Below the pieces are notes generated by a model. It was not told where the DNA came from. It made no database searches and was given only the letters and a program-made list of their open reading frames with translations. This document shows positions 1 to 5,527 of a stretch of 5,772 nucleotides of DNA, piece after piece. A program made the translations under genes and the position numbers. The stretch is from Microcaldota archaeon (GTDB lineage Archaea; Micrarchaeota; Micrarchaeia; Anstonellales; VGKX01), in the NCBI GenBank assembly GCA_021823945.1, contig JAKALW010000081.1, positions 1 through 5,772 on the forward strand, in the 5' to 3' direction. The number at the start of each line of letters is the position of its first letter. Positions within the stretch are counted from its first letter, which is position 1.

Positions 1-2
1 CC

Positions 3-2066
3 CGGCCAGTGGAAATCGAGATATGCGCAAGCGAGCCAAAGCCCGAGGACTCGAAAACCGCAAACGACCTGTACATTGACGCGCCAGCCGCCGCGCGGCT
101 GAGGGAAATTATCGCCTGGATAAAGGACAGGAAGGTCCTGATTTTCGTAAACACCCGCCACATTGCAGAGAATTTGTCGTCGAGGCTCATAGCAAGCGGG
201 GCCAAGGTGTCGGTCCACCACGGCTCGCTTGCAAAGGAAGCGAGGCTCAAAGCAGAGGAGGATTTCAAGGCCGGGAAACTTGACGCGCTTGTTTGCACGT
301 CCTCGCTCGAGTTGGGGATTGACATTGGCGACGTTTCCGACGTCATACAATACATGTCCCCGCGCCAGTCGGGAAGGCTTCTCCAAAGGATAGGAAGGTC
401 GGGGCACAGGATTGGGCTTGTGCCTTCAGGGATAATTTTCCCGGCGGACGAGGACGACCTGCTTGAGTCGGTTGCCATTGCAAAGGCGGCGCGCGAAAAT
501 TACACTGACCCCGAGAAAATGGAATCAGGCGCGCTTGACGTGATAGCGCACGAGCTTGCCGGCTTTTGCATAATCACGGACGCGCCAGTGCCGCTTGCAT
601 CCGTGCATGGCGTCCTATCAAAAAGCCCGGCCTACGCCATAACCATTGAAGAGCTTGGGAAAATAGCGGAGTCCATGGCTTCGGCAAGGCTCCTGTCATA
701 CTCGCCTGAGACAGGGCAGGTTGTGAAAAACGCGGGCACAAGAAACTATTACTTCTCGCACCTCTCTACAATCCCAAAATCGAAGAAATACAAGATTACG
801 AACACCGAGAGCAACAAGCACATAGCCACGCTTGACGAGGCATTCGCGAGCATGCTCGATGTGGGCGCAGGGTTCATAAGCCGCGGGCTGCCCTGGACAG
901 TCACTGGAATCCACGAGGACGAGATTTTCGTGGAGCAAAGCCAGGATTTGGCACTGTCTCCGCCGGACTGGTCAGGCGACGAGCTTCCGGTGAGCAGGAA
1001 AACTGCATTTGACGTCGCAATGCTCAGGCACGAGATACATGAAGGCAGGTGGGCAAAGCTGTCCGCGGAATTCGGCGCTTTGAAAAAACCCTATGACATT
1101 GACGGCACGTTCGCAAACACCGGACACATAGTCATAGAGGCGCGCGCCGACACCGCGGTAATCAACACGTGCCAGGGCACAAGGATAAACACGACTATTG
1201 GCAGGTGCCTAAGCCTCGTGCTCGGGATGAAGTCGAAAAGGCAGCCATACATAATGTCCGACCCGTACAGGATAATCCTGAAATCCTCAAGGCCCATTAA
1301 GGCGCAGGACGTCAAGGCCGCGTTTTTGGAGATAGGCAGGACAATGGACTGGGTATTGTGGTCCGACTGCTCGAACTGGGGGCTTTTCAGGTACAAGCTT
1401 AACCACGTGGCGAGGGGAATGGGCGTGCTGTCAGAGGACGCCACTATTGGCAGGACATTGATGGGGCTTTTGGAAAAATCAAGCGTTTTCGACGAGACGA
1501 AACGGACAGTTGCGCGGCAATACCTGGATTATGCCGGGACGCAGGAGTATTTTGCCGCAATTGAGATGGGCGAGTTCAAGGTGATTGCCGAGGACGTGAA
1601 ATCATTCTCAAAAATCTCAGAGGCGGGGCTTGTCCAGATTCGAGCGCTGGAACTATTGGAGCCTGTCCAGCCATACAGCACGATTGTAGAGTCGTTCAAG
1701 AGGGGACTGCTTTCAAAAATGCTGAAGTTCGAGTGCACGTATTGCAAGAAAATATCATATTACCAGGCTGCTGCCCTTGAAAACAGGATAACCTGCCAGC
1801 ACTGCAAAAGCCCGCTTATGGCGCTTGTGGGCGACAGCAAAATCAAGGCCGACAAGAAGATGTCAAAGGAGGACAGGATGCTTTCCGCGAGCCTGATTGA
1901 GGCCTATGGCAAGCGCGGCGCGTGGGCAATGACTGCTTTTGGAGTCGGTCCGAAGACCGCCGCGCGTGTGCTTGGGAAACTGAGGAAGGACGACGAGCTT
2001 TTCTTTGCAGACCTGCTCGAGGCGCAAAAGCAGTTCATCAGGACAAAGAAGTACTGGAGCGCGTAG
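3..2066 (+). CDS. lhr: Lhr-like superfamily 2 DNA/RNA helicase, 5' partial
   Basis: ATP-dependent nucleic-acid helicase of the Lhr family, known for unwinding DNA or RNA-DNA hybrids in repair. The reading frame is open to the left edge, so the start and RecA domain 1 (Walker A, DEAH box) are missing. Numbering from the GTG at base 9: the RecA2 domain has motif IV around VLIFVNTR (43-50), motif V around TSSLELGIDIGDV (97-109) and motif VI QRIGRSGHR (126-134). A winged-helix and Lhr-core region follow; a segment with TCQGTRINTTIGR (387-399) resembles the Lhr core. Near the C-terminus, C576/C579 and C596/C599 form a CxxC-x16-CxxC zinc ribbon, and GVGPKTAARVLGKL (645-658) resembles a helix-hairpin-helix. 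The visible 685 residues plus a missing RecA1 fit a full archaeal Lhr. The family call is secure; the aLhr1 or aLhr2 subgroup is not resolved. Confidence 0.93.
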   Translation, partial: RPVEIEICASEPKPEDSKTANDLYIDAPAAARLREIIAWIKDRKVLIFVNTRHIAENLSSRLIASGAKVSVHHGSLAKEARLKAEEDFKAGKLDALVCTSSLELGIDIGDVSDVIQYMSPRQSGRLLQRIGRSGHRIGLVPSGIIFPADEDDLLESVAIAKAARENYTDPEKMESGALDVIAHELAGFCIITDAPVPLASVHGVLSKSPAYAITIEELGKIAESMASARLLSYSPETGQVVKNAGTRNYYFSHLSTIPKSKKYKITNTESNKHIATLDEAFASMLDVGAGFISRGLPWTVTGIHEDEIFVEQSQDLALSPPDWSGDELPVSRKTAFDVAMLRHEIHEGRWAKLSAEFGALKKPYDIDGTFANTGHIVIEARADTAVINTCQGTRINTTIGRCLSLVLGMKSKRQPYIMSDPYRIILKSSRPIKAQDVKAAFLEIGRTMDWVLWSDCSNWGLFRYKLNHVARGMGVLSEDATIGRTLMGLLEKSSVFDETKRTVARQYLDYAGTQEYFAAIEMGEFKVIAEDVKSFSKISEAGLVQIRALELLEPVQPYSTIVESFKRGLLSKMLKFECTYCKKISYYQAAALENRITCQHCKSPLMALVGDSKIKADKKMSKEDRMLSASLIEAYGKRGAWAMTAFGVGPKTAARVLGKLRKDDELFFADLLEAQKQFIRTKKYWSA

Positions 2067-2150
2067 ATTGGCGGCTTATCCCAGACGCGTGCAACATTCC
2101 GTGGCAGCCTATTCTTGACGCGCGAACGATGGCGGATATGCCAAGAGCCG

Positions 2151-2558
2151 CTATTTTTTCCTTGCCTCTTTCACTATATAGCAATTGTCAAGGACTTTCC
2201 TCATTTCCGCCTGCGCTGACACCCAGACAGGGTGGATTTTGCACACTTTCCTGAACGCGCATTTTGAATTAGGGGAACAGCAGTCGTTCAGGGCTATAGG
2301 CCCGTCCACAAGCTCGACTACTTTCGAGAGGGTGGCCTCTGAGGCATTTTTTGAGAGCCTGATGCCGCCTTTTGAGCCCCTGTTGGACTCTATCCAGCCC
2401 GCATGGATAAGGTCAAGCACTATTCGCGCGAGGAATTTCCGAGGCACGAGCGTTTTTTTCGATACTTCGGTGGACGAAACATAGCTCTCCGGAGGGGTGT
2501 TCGCAAGGAATGCGATTATTCGCACTGCGTAATCGGCTTTTTTGGTGATTGATAGCAC
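2151..2558 (-). CDS. Rrf2-family transcriptional regulator with IscR-like Fe-S ligands
   Basis: DNA-binding regulator of the Rrf2 family (IscR, NsrR, CymR relatives), 135 aa, a normal family length. The start is GTG at 2558, preceded by GGAGGG (2567-2572) with an 8-nt gap; it gives the typical family N-terminus, LSITKKADYAVRIIAFLA. An in-frame upstream ATG at 2675 would add 39 atypical residues and is rejected. The winged helix ends in the family wing motif RGSKGGIRLS (60-69). The sensor region has C94-x5-C100-x5-C106-x2-H109, the same spacing as the three Cys and one His that bind [2Fe-2S] in IscR (C92, C98, C104, H107). An extra C93 precedes it. The protein therefore probably senses Fe-S status, oxygen, NO or peroxide. 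The target genes are not known; the neighbouring ThiF-like and ferritin genes are candidates. The tail is basic (KEARKK). Confidence 0.9.
   Translation of the reverse strand: MLSITKKADYAVRIIAFLANTPPESYVSSTEVSKKTLVPRKFLARIVLDLIHAGWIESNRGSKGGIRLSKNASEATLSKVVELVDGPIALNDCCSPNSKCAFRKVCKIHPVWVSAQAEMRKVLDNCYIVKEARKK
2154..2159 (+). terminator. Oligo-T tract after the helicase gene
   Basis: A run of six T residues about 90 nt past the helicase stop codon matches the T-rich intrinsic termination signal of archaeal RNA polymerase. It overlaps the last codons (AAA AAA) of the convergent Rrf2 gene, so it may only be coding sequence. No stable stem precedes it. The rest of 2067-2150 shows nothing I can name. 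Confidence 0.35.
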
Positions 2559-2566
2559 AACAAATA

Positions 2567-2572
2567 CCCTCC
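2567..2572 (-). promoter_or_regulatory. Shine-Dalgarno that fixes the Rrf2 start
   Basis: GGAGGG on the minus strand lies 8 nt before the GTG at 2558. It is a strong match to the archaeal anti-Shine-Dalgarno and decides in favour of this start over the ATG at 2675. Confidence 0.8.
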
Positions 2573-2584
2573 AACAGAAACATG

Positions 2585-2603
2585 CCCAATAATACTTTAT
2601 GGG
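2585..2603. promoter_or_regulatory. Palindrome at the predicted Rrf2 transcription start, candidate operator
   Basis: CCCAATAATACTTTATGGG is an imperfect palindrome: CCCA pairs with TGGG, and AA with TT further in. It lies just downstream of the TATA box and overlaps the predicted start site, a typical place for autorepression. The inner CC to GG span is 17 nt, the same as in IscR type 2 sites, and the right half (TA-T-GG) agrees with that consensus while the left half agrees only partly. Operator function is inferred. Confidence 0.45.
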
Positions 2604-2620
2604 TAATATATGCATAAAAA

Positions 2621-2631
2621 ATATATTTAAG
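2621..2631 (-). promoter_or_regulatory. Box A (TATA) of the Rrf2 gene
   Basis: On the minus strand CTTAAATATAT follows AAC, a plausible TFB-recognition and TATA pair. A start about 25 nt downstream, near 2600, would leave a leader of about 40 nt with the Shine-Dalgarno inside it. A second A/T block, TGCATATATTA (about 2604-2614), is an alternative TATA box. Confidence 0.55.
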
Positions 2632-2736
2632 GTTATGCGGGCTTTTCCGCGAACCGTTTTCCAGGGCATGCGCACGGCGAGGCGGAACCATCAAGCCGCG
2701 CATCAGGCTTTCCATCGGATACGTGCCTTGGGAAAA

Positions 2737-3459
2737 TCAGAGCCGGGCATGCCTGAAAAGCTGCGCTGAAAATCCGTCAAACACAAGAAACGCGCGGGCT
2801 TGCGGGACAGGCTTTTCCAAAACAAGATTGAGCGCGAGCTGAGCCTGCGCGAGCCCGATAATGTTTGGCGCAGTGGCGATGACGCTCGCGCATTTCCAGC
2901 CTTCGGCTGCGCAGGGTTTGCTTCTGCCATGTCCAGCAGCGAAAAGCCTGGAAAACGCTTTTTTGAAGCCTGTTTTTTTGAACACTGCCGCCATGCCATA
3001 GGCGCCGCTTGCGGAACCGAAAACGCAGGGCTTGCCCGCCTTTTCACAGGCTTCATGCAAGGCAAGGCGGGAATATGGATTGTCAAGGCAGTCAACAACT
3101 ATGTCAGCCCATTTTGCAGCAAGGCGCGCGTTCTTGCCCTCGATTTTGCCGTTTATTGCCCTGACCTTGCAGTTCGGATTTATGGACTTCGCGAATTTTT
3201 TAGCTGTGGCTGTTTTTCTCATGCCAATCGAATTAAGAGTAGAAAGCTTCTGCCTGTTCAGGTTGGACTTTTCAAATGCGTCGCAGTCCACCACTAGGAT
3301 ATCCTCGAATCCCATGCGCACCAATGCCTCAAAAGCGGAGCCGCCAAGCCCGCCAAGCCCTGCGACTGCGACCTTGGCATGCCGTATCTTGTCCTGCTGC
3401 GCGCCTGACAGGGTGGGATAATTGCGCGAGAATATTTCGGAATAATCTGGATTTTTCAT
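2737..3459 (-). CDS. ThiF/MoeB/HesA-family (E1-like) adenylyltransferase
   Basis: E1-like enzyme that adenylates the C-terminal glycine of a small ubiquitin-like or sulfur-carrier protein (ThiS, MoaD or SAMP type), in thiamine, molybdopterin or tRNA thiolation pathways. The 240-aa protein starts at the ATG at 3459; the N-terminus PDYSEIFSRNYPTLS (4-18) matches the family start. An in-frame ATG at 3522 would add 21 residues without family character. The nucleotide-binding loop is GLGGLGG (34-40), followed by VVDCD (56-60), the arginine motif NLNRQ (66-70), R81/K82 and DCLDN (123-127). C190 in WKCASV aligns with the conserved cysteine before the last helical segment. The two CxxC zinc pairs usual in MoeB are absent: only C183 and C190 remain in that region, and the C-terminus has no cysteine. 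No Shine-Dalgarno is visible. No sulfur-carrier gene lies in the window, so the exact substrate is unknown. Confidence 0.87.
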   Translation of the reverse strand: MKNPDYSEIFSRNYPTLSGAQQDKIRHAKVAVAGLGGLGGSAFEALVRMGFEDILVVDCDAFEKSNLNRQKLSTLNSIGMRKTATAKKFAKSINPNCKVRAINGKIEGKNARLAAKWADIVVDCLDNPYSRLALHEACEKAGKPCVFGSASGAYGMAAVFKKTGFKKAFSRLFAAGHGRSKPCAAEGWKCASVIATAPNIIGLAQAQLALNLVLEKPVPQARAFLVFDGFSAQLFRHARL

Positions 3460-3598
3460 GAGGACACACGGGAAAATGGCAAAACCATGTTTGGCAGGCT
3501 TTTGGTTGCCAGGATATTTCATGCGGAATCATTATAACCAGGGCAGTGCAATACCCATTTCCAGCGGTGCGCAGCTACGAATTGTTGAGGTAGATAAT
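3460..3598. promoter_or_regulatory. Divergent promoter region between the ThiF-like and ferritin genes
   Basis: This 139-nt interval separates two divergent start codons. On the plus strand CATTATAA (3530-3537) is a possible box A; a start near 3560 would give the ferritin mRNA a leader of about 40 nt. The same A/T block read on the minus strand, or AAATATCC (about 3512-3519), could serve the ThiF-like gene. TACCCAT at 3552-3558 also occurs in the Rrf2 promoter palindrome region (minus strand). These are weak matches. Confidence 0.4.
3585..3590 (+). promoter_or_regulatory. Shine-Dalgarno of the ferritin-like gene
   Basis: TTGAGG followed by TAGATAAT puts a GAGG core 8 nt before the ATG at 3599. 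It selects that start over the in-frame ATG at 3458, which would add 47 residues and overlap the divergent promoter. Confidence 0.65.
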
Positions 3599-4093
3599 AT
3601 GGGAACAAAAGCTATAGAGGTCGCAGGCCCAGGCGCCAAGGAAACCGTCGAATTGCTGAATAAGGCGCTTGCGGACGAATGGCTTGCCTACTACCAGTAC
3701 TGGGCAGGCGCGCTCATTGTCAAGGGCCCGCTAAGGCCGGACGTGCAAAAAGAGCTCAAAGAGCACGCGGGAGAAGAGTTCAAGCACGCGGGAATGCTTG
3801 CCGAAAGGATTATCCAGCTTGGCGGCACGCCGATACTCGACCCCAGCGAGCACGCAAAGAAAACCAACTGCGGCTATGACGCGCCAAAGGACCCGAACGT
3901 GGAGATAATCCTTGCCCAGAATGTCAAGGGCGAACAGTGCGCCATTGGGGCGTATTTCAGCATCCTCCAGAAACTCAAGGGCTCAAGCGACATGATAACC
4001 CTCAACATGGTAAGGAAAATCATGGAGGACGAGGAAAAGCACGAGCAGGACCTGCAGGATTTGCAAGACGACATAAAGCTGGCAAAGGAGTGA
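3599..4093 (+). CDS. Dps-like ferritin (DPSL/thioferritin type)
   Basis: Ferritin-superfamily protein, 164 aa, expected to form a cytoplasmic cage that oxidises and stores iron while consuming peroxide. A four-helix bundle with a di-iron site is visible: E27 in ADEW, E60-x2-H63 in GEEFKH, E112 in KGEQCAIGAYF, and E145-x2-H148 in DEEKH. These two carboxylate/ExxH pairs are the bacterioferritin-like pattern, seen also in archaeal Dps-like proteins. Those proteins (DPSL, thioferritin) additionally carry two conserved cysteines near the metal site; C91 in TNCGY and C114 in EQCAI fit that pair and are the only cysteines. The start at 3599 is set by a GAGG site. The gene lies divergent from the ThiF-like gene and about 1 kb from the Rrf2 regulator, suggesting iron or oxidative-stress control. 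Rubrerythrin is unlikely: there is no rubredoxin domain. Confidence 0.87.
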   Translation: MGTKAIEVAGPGAKETVELLNKALADEWLAYYQYWAGALIVKGPLRPDVQKELKEHAGEEFKHAGMLAERIIQLGGTPILDPSEHAKKTNCGYDAPKDPNVEIILAQNVKGEQCAIGAYFSILQKLKGSSDMITLNMVRKIMEDEEKHEQDLQDLQDDIKLAKE

Positions 4094-4105
4094 AAACTCC
4101 CGCCC

Positions 4106-4122
4106 TTATTTTTTCATTTTTT
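4106..4122 (+). terminator. Double oligo-T terminator of the ferritin gene
   Basis: Two runs of six T (4109-4114 and 4117-4122), separated by CA, begin 16 nt after the stop codon. Closely spaced T runs are the standard archaeal intrinsic terminator. There is no comparable T run for the minus-strand gene that ends at 4167. Confidence 0.75.
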
Positions 4123-4166
4123 CCAGTTTCGCGTTTTGCCGGAGAAGCAGAAGGCGGCTCCAGCTG

Positions 4167-4904
4167 TTATGCCCGGGCCAGGCCAAGCTTTGCCTTGGCG
4201 CCATGCCAGAGCCTGTTGTAGAAAAACTCGAAGCTTTGCGAATGCACTTCGAGAGAATCTGCCATGCTTATTTTCCTGCTGCCGATAGGCTCCTTGTCCG
4301 CAAATGTAACCCCTTCCGCGTCCACGAGCACGCCTTGCGACCTGCCAGTAACCAGGACTTTGGCATTTTCAAGGCCCCTCACAATGCCAAAACCCCTGCC
4401 GGCAATTACGCTGAATTTCAGCGCAGGCACTTCCATCAGATAGCCGTGGACAAAGGAGCATATGAGAAACTGGCGCTTCCACCTGTCGACATATACCGCG
4501 AGTGGCTTTTCCGCGTCATATCCTTCCTTTTCAAGCCGGATAAGAGTTGCCGCCTCGCCAAACGAAGTTGGGGCTAGTTTCAGGTCTCCGGAAAAGAAGA
4601 CCTCGCGGGCTGGCTTTACCACTACAGGGACGAACACGCCAGAATACCCAGTCATTACTGCAGAGGTTTTGCGAGTGCTGGGCCCTGGCAAGGGCGCGCA
4701 GCCACGGAAATTGAAAGGAAAGAGCAGGGAATGGTTGGTTGCATTGCGGTTGTAGGCTACCAAGTATTCGACGCCGGCCGGGACGTGCGCACCAAAGGGC
4801 TTTTTGAAAAAAGGGGGATACTTGGACGCGTCGAACTTGTAGACCGTCACATTGCCCATGTTCTTCGAGCTTATGAGAGCGCTATTGCCCTGTTGGACTT
4901 GCAT
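4167..4904 (-). CDS. Hypothetical protein, 245 aa
   Basis: I do not recognise this protein. The start is ATG at 4904, set by a strong Shine-Dalgarno (GGGAGGGG, 4910-4917) 5 nt upstream. The frame is open back to an ATG at 5078, but those 58 residues look non-coding in character. The sequence has no signal peptide, membrane segment or zinc cluster; its two cysteines (C69, C149) are isolated. It is rich in predicted beta-strands alternating with Gly/Pro turns, for example VPAGVEYLVAYN (41-52), YSGVFVPVVVKP (87-98) and AKVLVTGRSQGVLVD (181-195). This suggests a soluble all-beta or beta-sandwich fold. The C-terminus is short and basic. Codon use (AGG arginine, GC-rich third positions) resembles the neighbours, so recent transfer is not indicated. 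It stands alone, convergent with the ferritin gene. Confidence 0.75.
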   Translation of the reverse strand: MQVQQGNSALISSKNMGNVTVYKFDASKYPPFFKKPFGAHVPAGVEYLVAYNRNATNHSLLFPFNFRGCAPLPGPSTRKTSAVMTGYSGVFVPVVVKPAREVFFSGDLKLAPTSFGEAATLIRLEKEGYDAEKPLAVYVDRWKRQFLICSFVHGYLMEVPALKFSVIAGRGFGIVRGLENAKVLVTGRSQGVLVDAEGVTFADKEPIGSRKISMADSLEVHSQSFEFFYNRLWHGAKAKLGLARA

Positions 4905-4909
4905 TTTGA

Positions 4910-4917
4910 CCCCTCCC
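4910..4917 (-). promoter_or_regulatory. Shine-Dalgarno of the 245-aa hypothetical gene
   Basis: GGGAGGGG on the minus strand, 5 nt before the ATG at 4904. It is the strongest ribosome-binding site in the window and supports this gene being real and starting here. Confidence 0.8.
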
Positions 4918-4973
4918 TTTGCGCGCAGGAGCGGAAAATGCCGCATGTTGCGCAGGAGAATTGCCTCCCGCAG

Positions 4974-4987
4974 ATTAAAAAATATTC
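4974..4987 (-). promoter_or_regulatory. Possible box A of the 245-aa hypothetical gene
   Basis: Minus-strand GAATATTTTTTAAT is the only clear A/T block upstream of the gene. A start about 25 nt further, near 4952, would give a leader of about 48 nt. An imperfect small stem (GCAGGAG with CCTCCCGC) would fall in or near the leader. The remainder, 4988-5110, carries two short inverted repeats and no gene I can support. Confidence 0.4.
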
Positions 4988-5111
4988 CTGGGGGCGCTAG
5001 AAAATTGCGGAGACGCTGAAGGGCGGGTTTTGAGGCACTGCGTGCCAAGGCATTTTCCTCCAGCTGGGCACAAAGCATGTGCTGACAATTGGCGCGTGGC
5101 GCCCCACCACT

Positions 5112-5120
5112 CTTTTTAAG
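5112..5120 (+). promoter_or_regulatory. Box A of tRNA-Leu
   Basis: CTTTTTAAG is centred about 26 nt before the first base of the tRNA at 5143, the expected distance for an archaeal TATA box that places initiation at or near the mature 5' end. Confidence 0.65.
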
Positions 5121-5142
5121 CCAAAATGCCCAAATCCTATCT

Positions 5143-5289
5143 GCGGGTGTACCAGAGCCCGGTCTAATGGGCAGGACTTAAGTAACCCTTTTTTGTCGCA
5201 TGCGCTATCCAAAAAAGCGCTAACAAAAAAAAGGGATATAGACATCCCGTGGCCTAGCGCCTACGTGGGTTCAAATCCCACCACCCGCA
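5143..5289 (+). tRNA. tRNA-Leu(UAA), class II, with an intron
   Basis: Acceptor stem GCGGGTG (5143-5149) pairs with CACCCGC (5282-5288); A5289 is the discriminator base, as in archaeal tRNA-Leu. The D stem is CCA/TGG with GG at 18-19 and A14 and A21 present. The anticodon arm starts CAGGA-CT-TAA-G (5172-5182), anticodon TAA at 5179-5181. The 3' side is A38 then TCCCG (5245-5249). The long variable arm GGC-CTAGC-GCC (5251-5261) marks class II. The T arm is GTGGG-TTCAAAT-CCCAC (5265-5281). Removing the intron leaves about 86 nt, right for Leu. The anticodon stem has one A28-C42 mismatch. CCA is not encoded, so it must be added enzymatically. The structural call is strong; the exact splice points are less certain. 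Confidence 0.87.
5183..5243 (+). other. tRNA-Leu intron, about 61 nt, after position 37
   Basis: The intron lies between G37 and A38, the usual archaeal site, where splicing endonuclease cuts a bulge-helix-bulge. Its body folds on itself: CCCTTTTTTGT (5186-5196) pairs with ACAAAAAAAAGGG (5223-5235), leaving two spare A, and an inner GCGCT/AGCGC stem (5202-5206 with 5216-5220) closes a 9-nt loop. A canonical 4-bp central helix between bulges is not evident: only C32-G5241 and T33-A5240 pair cleanly. The ends are therefore uncertain by a base or so. Confidence 0.7.
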
Positions 5290-5317
5290 AAATGCGAAAC
5301 GAAGTGAAGCATTTTGA

Positions 5318-5356
5318 GGGCATCATGTCCGAGCATCAGCGAGGACATGTATGCCC
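5318..5356 (+). repeat. Hairpin of array unit 1
   Basis: GGGCAT-CATGTCC (5318-5330) pairs with GGACATG-t-ATGCCC (5343-5356): 13 base pairs, one bulged T at 5350, and a 12-nt loop. Confidence 0.8.
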
Positions 5357-5384
5357 GCATTTTGCGAGCGCAGCGAGGAATTGA

Positions 5385-5422
5385 GGGCGCGATGTGCGAA
5401 TGAAATGAGCACAGCTGCGCCC
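5385..5422 (+). repeat. Hairpin of array unit 2
   Basis: GGGCGC-GATGTGC (5385-5397) pairs with GCACAGC-t-GCGCCC (5409-5422): 12 base pairs, one A-G mismatch (5392/5414), the same bulged T (5416), and an 11-nt loop. Confidence 0.8.
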
Positions 5423-5455
5423 GCATGAACTTGCGAACGGAGTGAAGAAAATTGC

Positions 5456-5527
5456 GGCACCTTGTCCGATGACAAAATACTGAAAAATAAAGGAAACAGG
5501 ACCGATAAAAGAAAGGACAAGTGTGCC
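5456..5527 (+). repeat. Hairpin of array unit 3, enlarged loop
   Basis: GGCAC-CTTGTCC (5456-5467) pairs with GGACAAG-t-GTGCC (5515-5527): 12 base pairs and the same bulged T (5522). The loop is 47 nt (5468-5514), A-rich, against 11-12 nt in the other units. An alternative local stem TTGTC/GACAA (5462-5466 with 5471-5475) competes with the long one. Confidence 0.75.
5504..5511 (+). promoter_or_regulatory. Possible box A for the asparaginase-like gene
   Basis: GATAAAAG lies in the A-rich loop of hairpin 3. Initiation about 25 nt later (near 5533) would leave a leader of about 27 nt containing the Shine-Dalgarno. AAAAATAAAG at 5483-5492 is an alternative. Both are weak matches. Confidence 0.3.

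Noticed and set aside
2559..2675. Rrf2 start at the ATG at 2675
   Set aside because: It would translate the TATA box and the palindrome; the GTG at 2558 has GGAGGG and gives the family N-terminus.
2703..3421. Other reading frames over the ThiF-like gene (131, 165 and 129 aa)
   Set aside because: They are antisense or out-of-frame shadows of a clearly recognised gene in GC-rich DNA.
3458..3598. Ferritin start at the ATG at 3458
   Set aside because: The extra 47 residues do not belong to the family and cover the divergent promoter; the ATG at 3599 has a GAGG site.
4187..4203. Stem GCCAAG/CTTGGC as a terminator of the minus-strand gene
   Set aside because: It lies inside the coding sequence, and no T run follows it on the minus strand.
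4203..4755. Plus-strand reading frames over the hypothetical gene (124 and 97 aa)
   Set aside because: They overlap the minus-strand gene in other frames, have no ribosome-binding site, and show no recognisable domain.
4905..5078. N-terminal extension of the 245-aa protein to the ATG at 5078
   Set aside because: The internal ATG at 4904 has a strong Shine-Dalgarno 5 nt upstream, a TATA-like block lies inside the extension, and the extra residues lack coding character.
5079..5384. 101-aa plus-strand reading frame over the tRNA and array
   Set aside because: It runs through the tRNA, its intron and a hairpin; the peptide has no family character.
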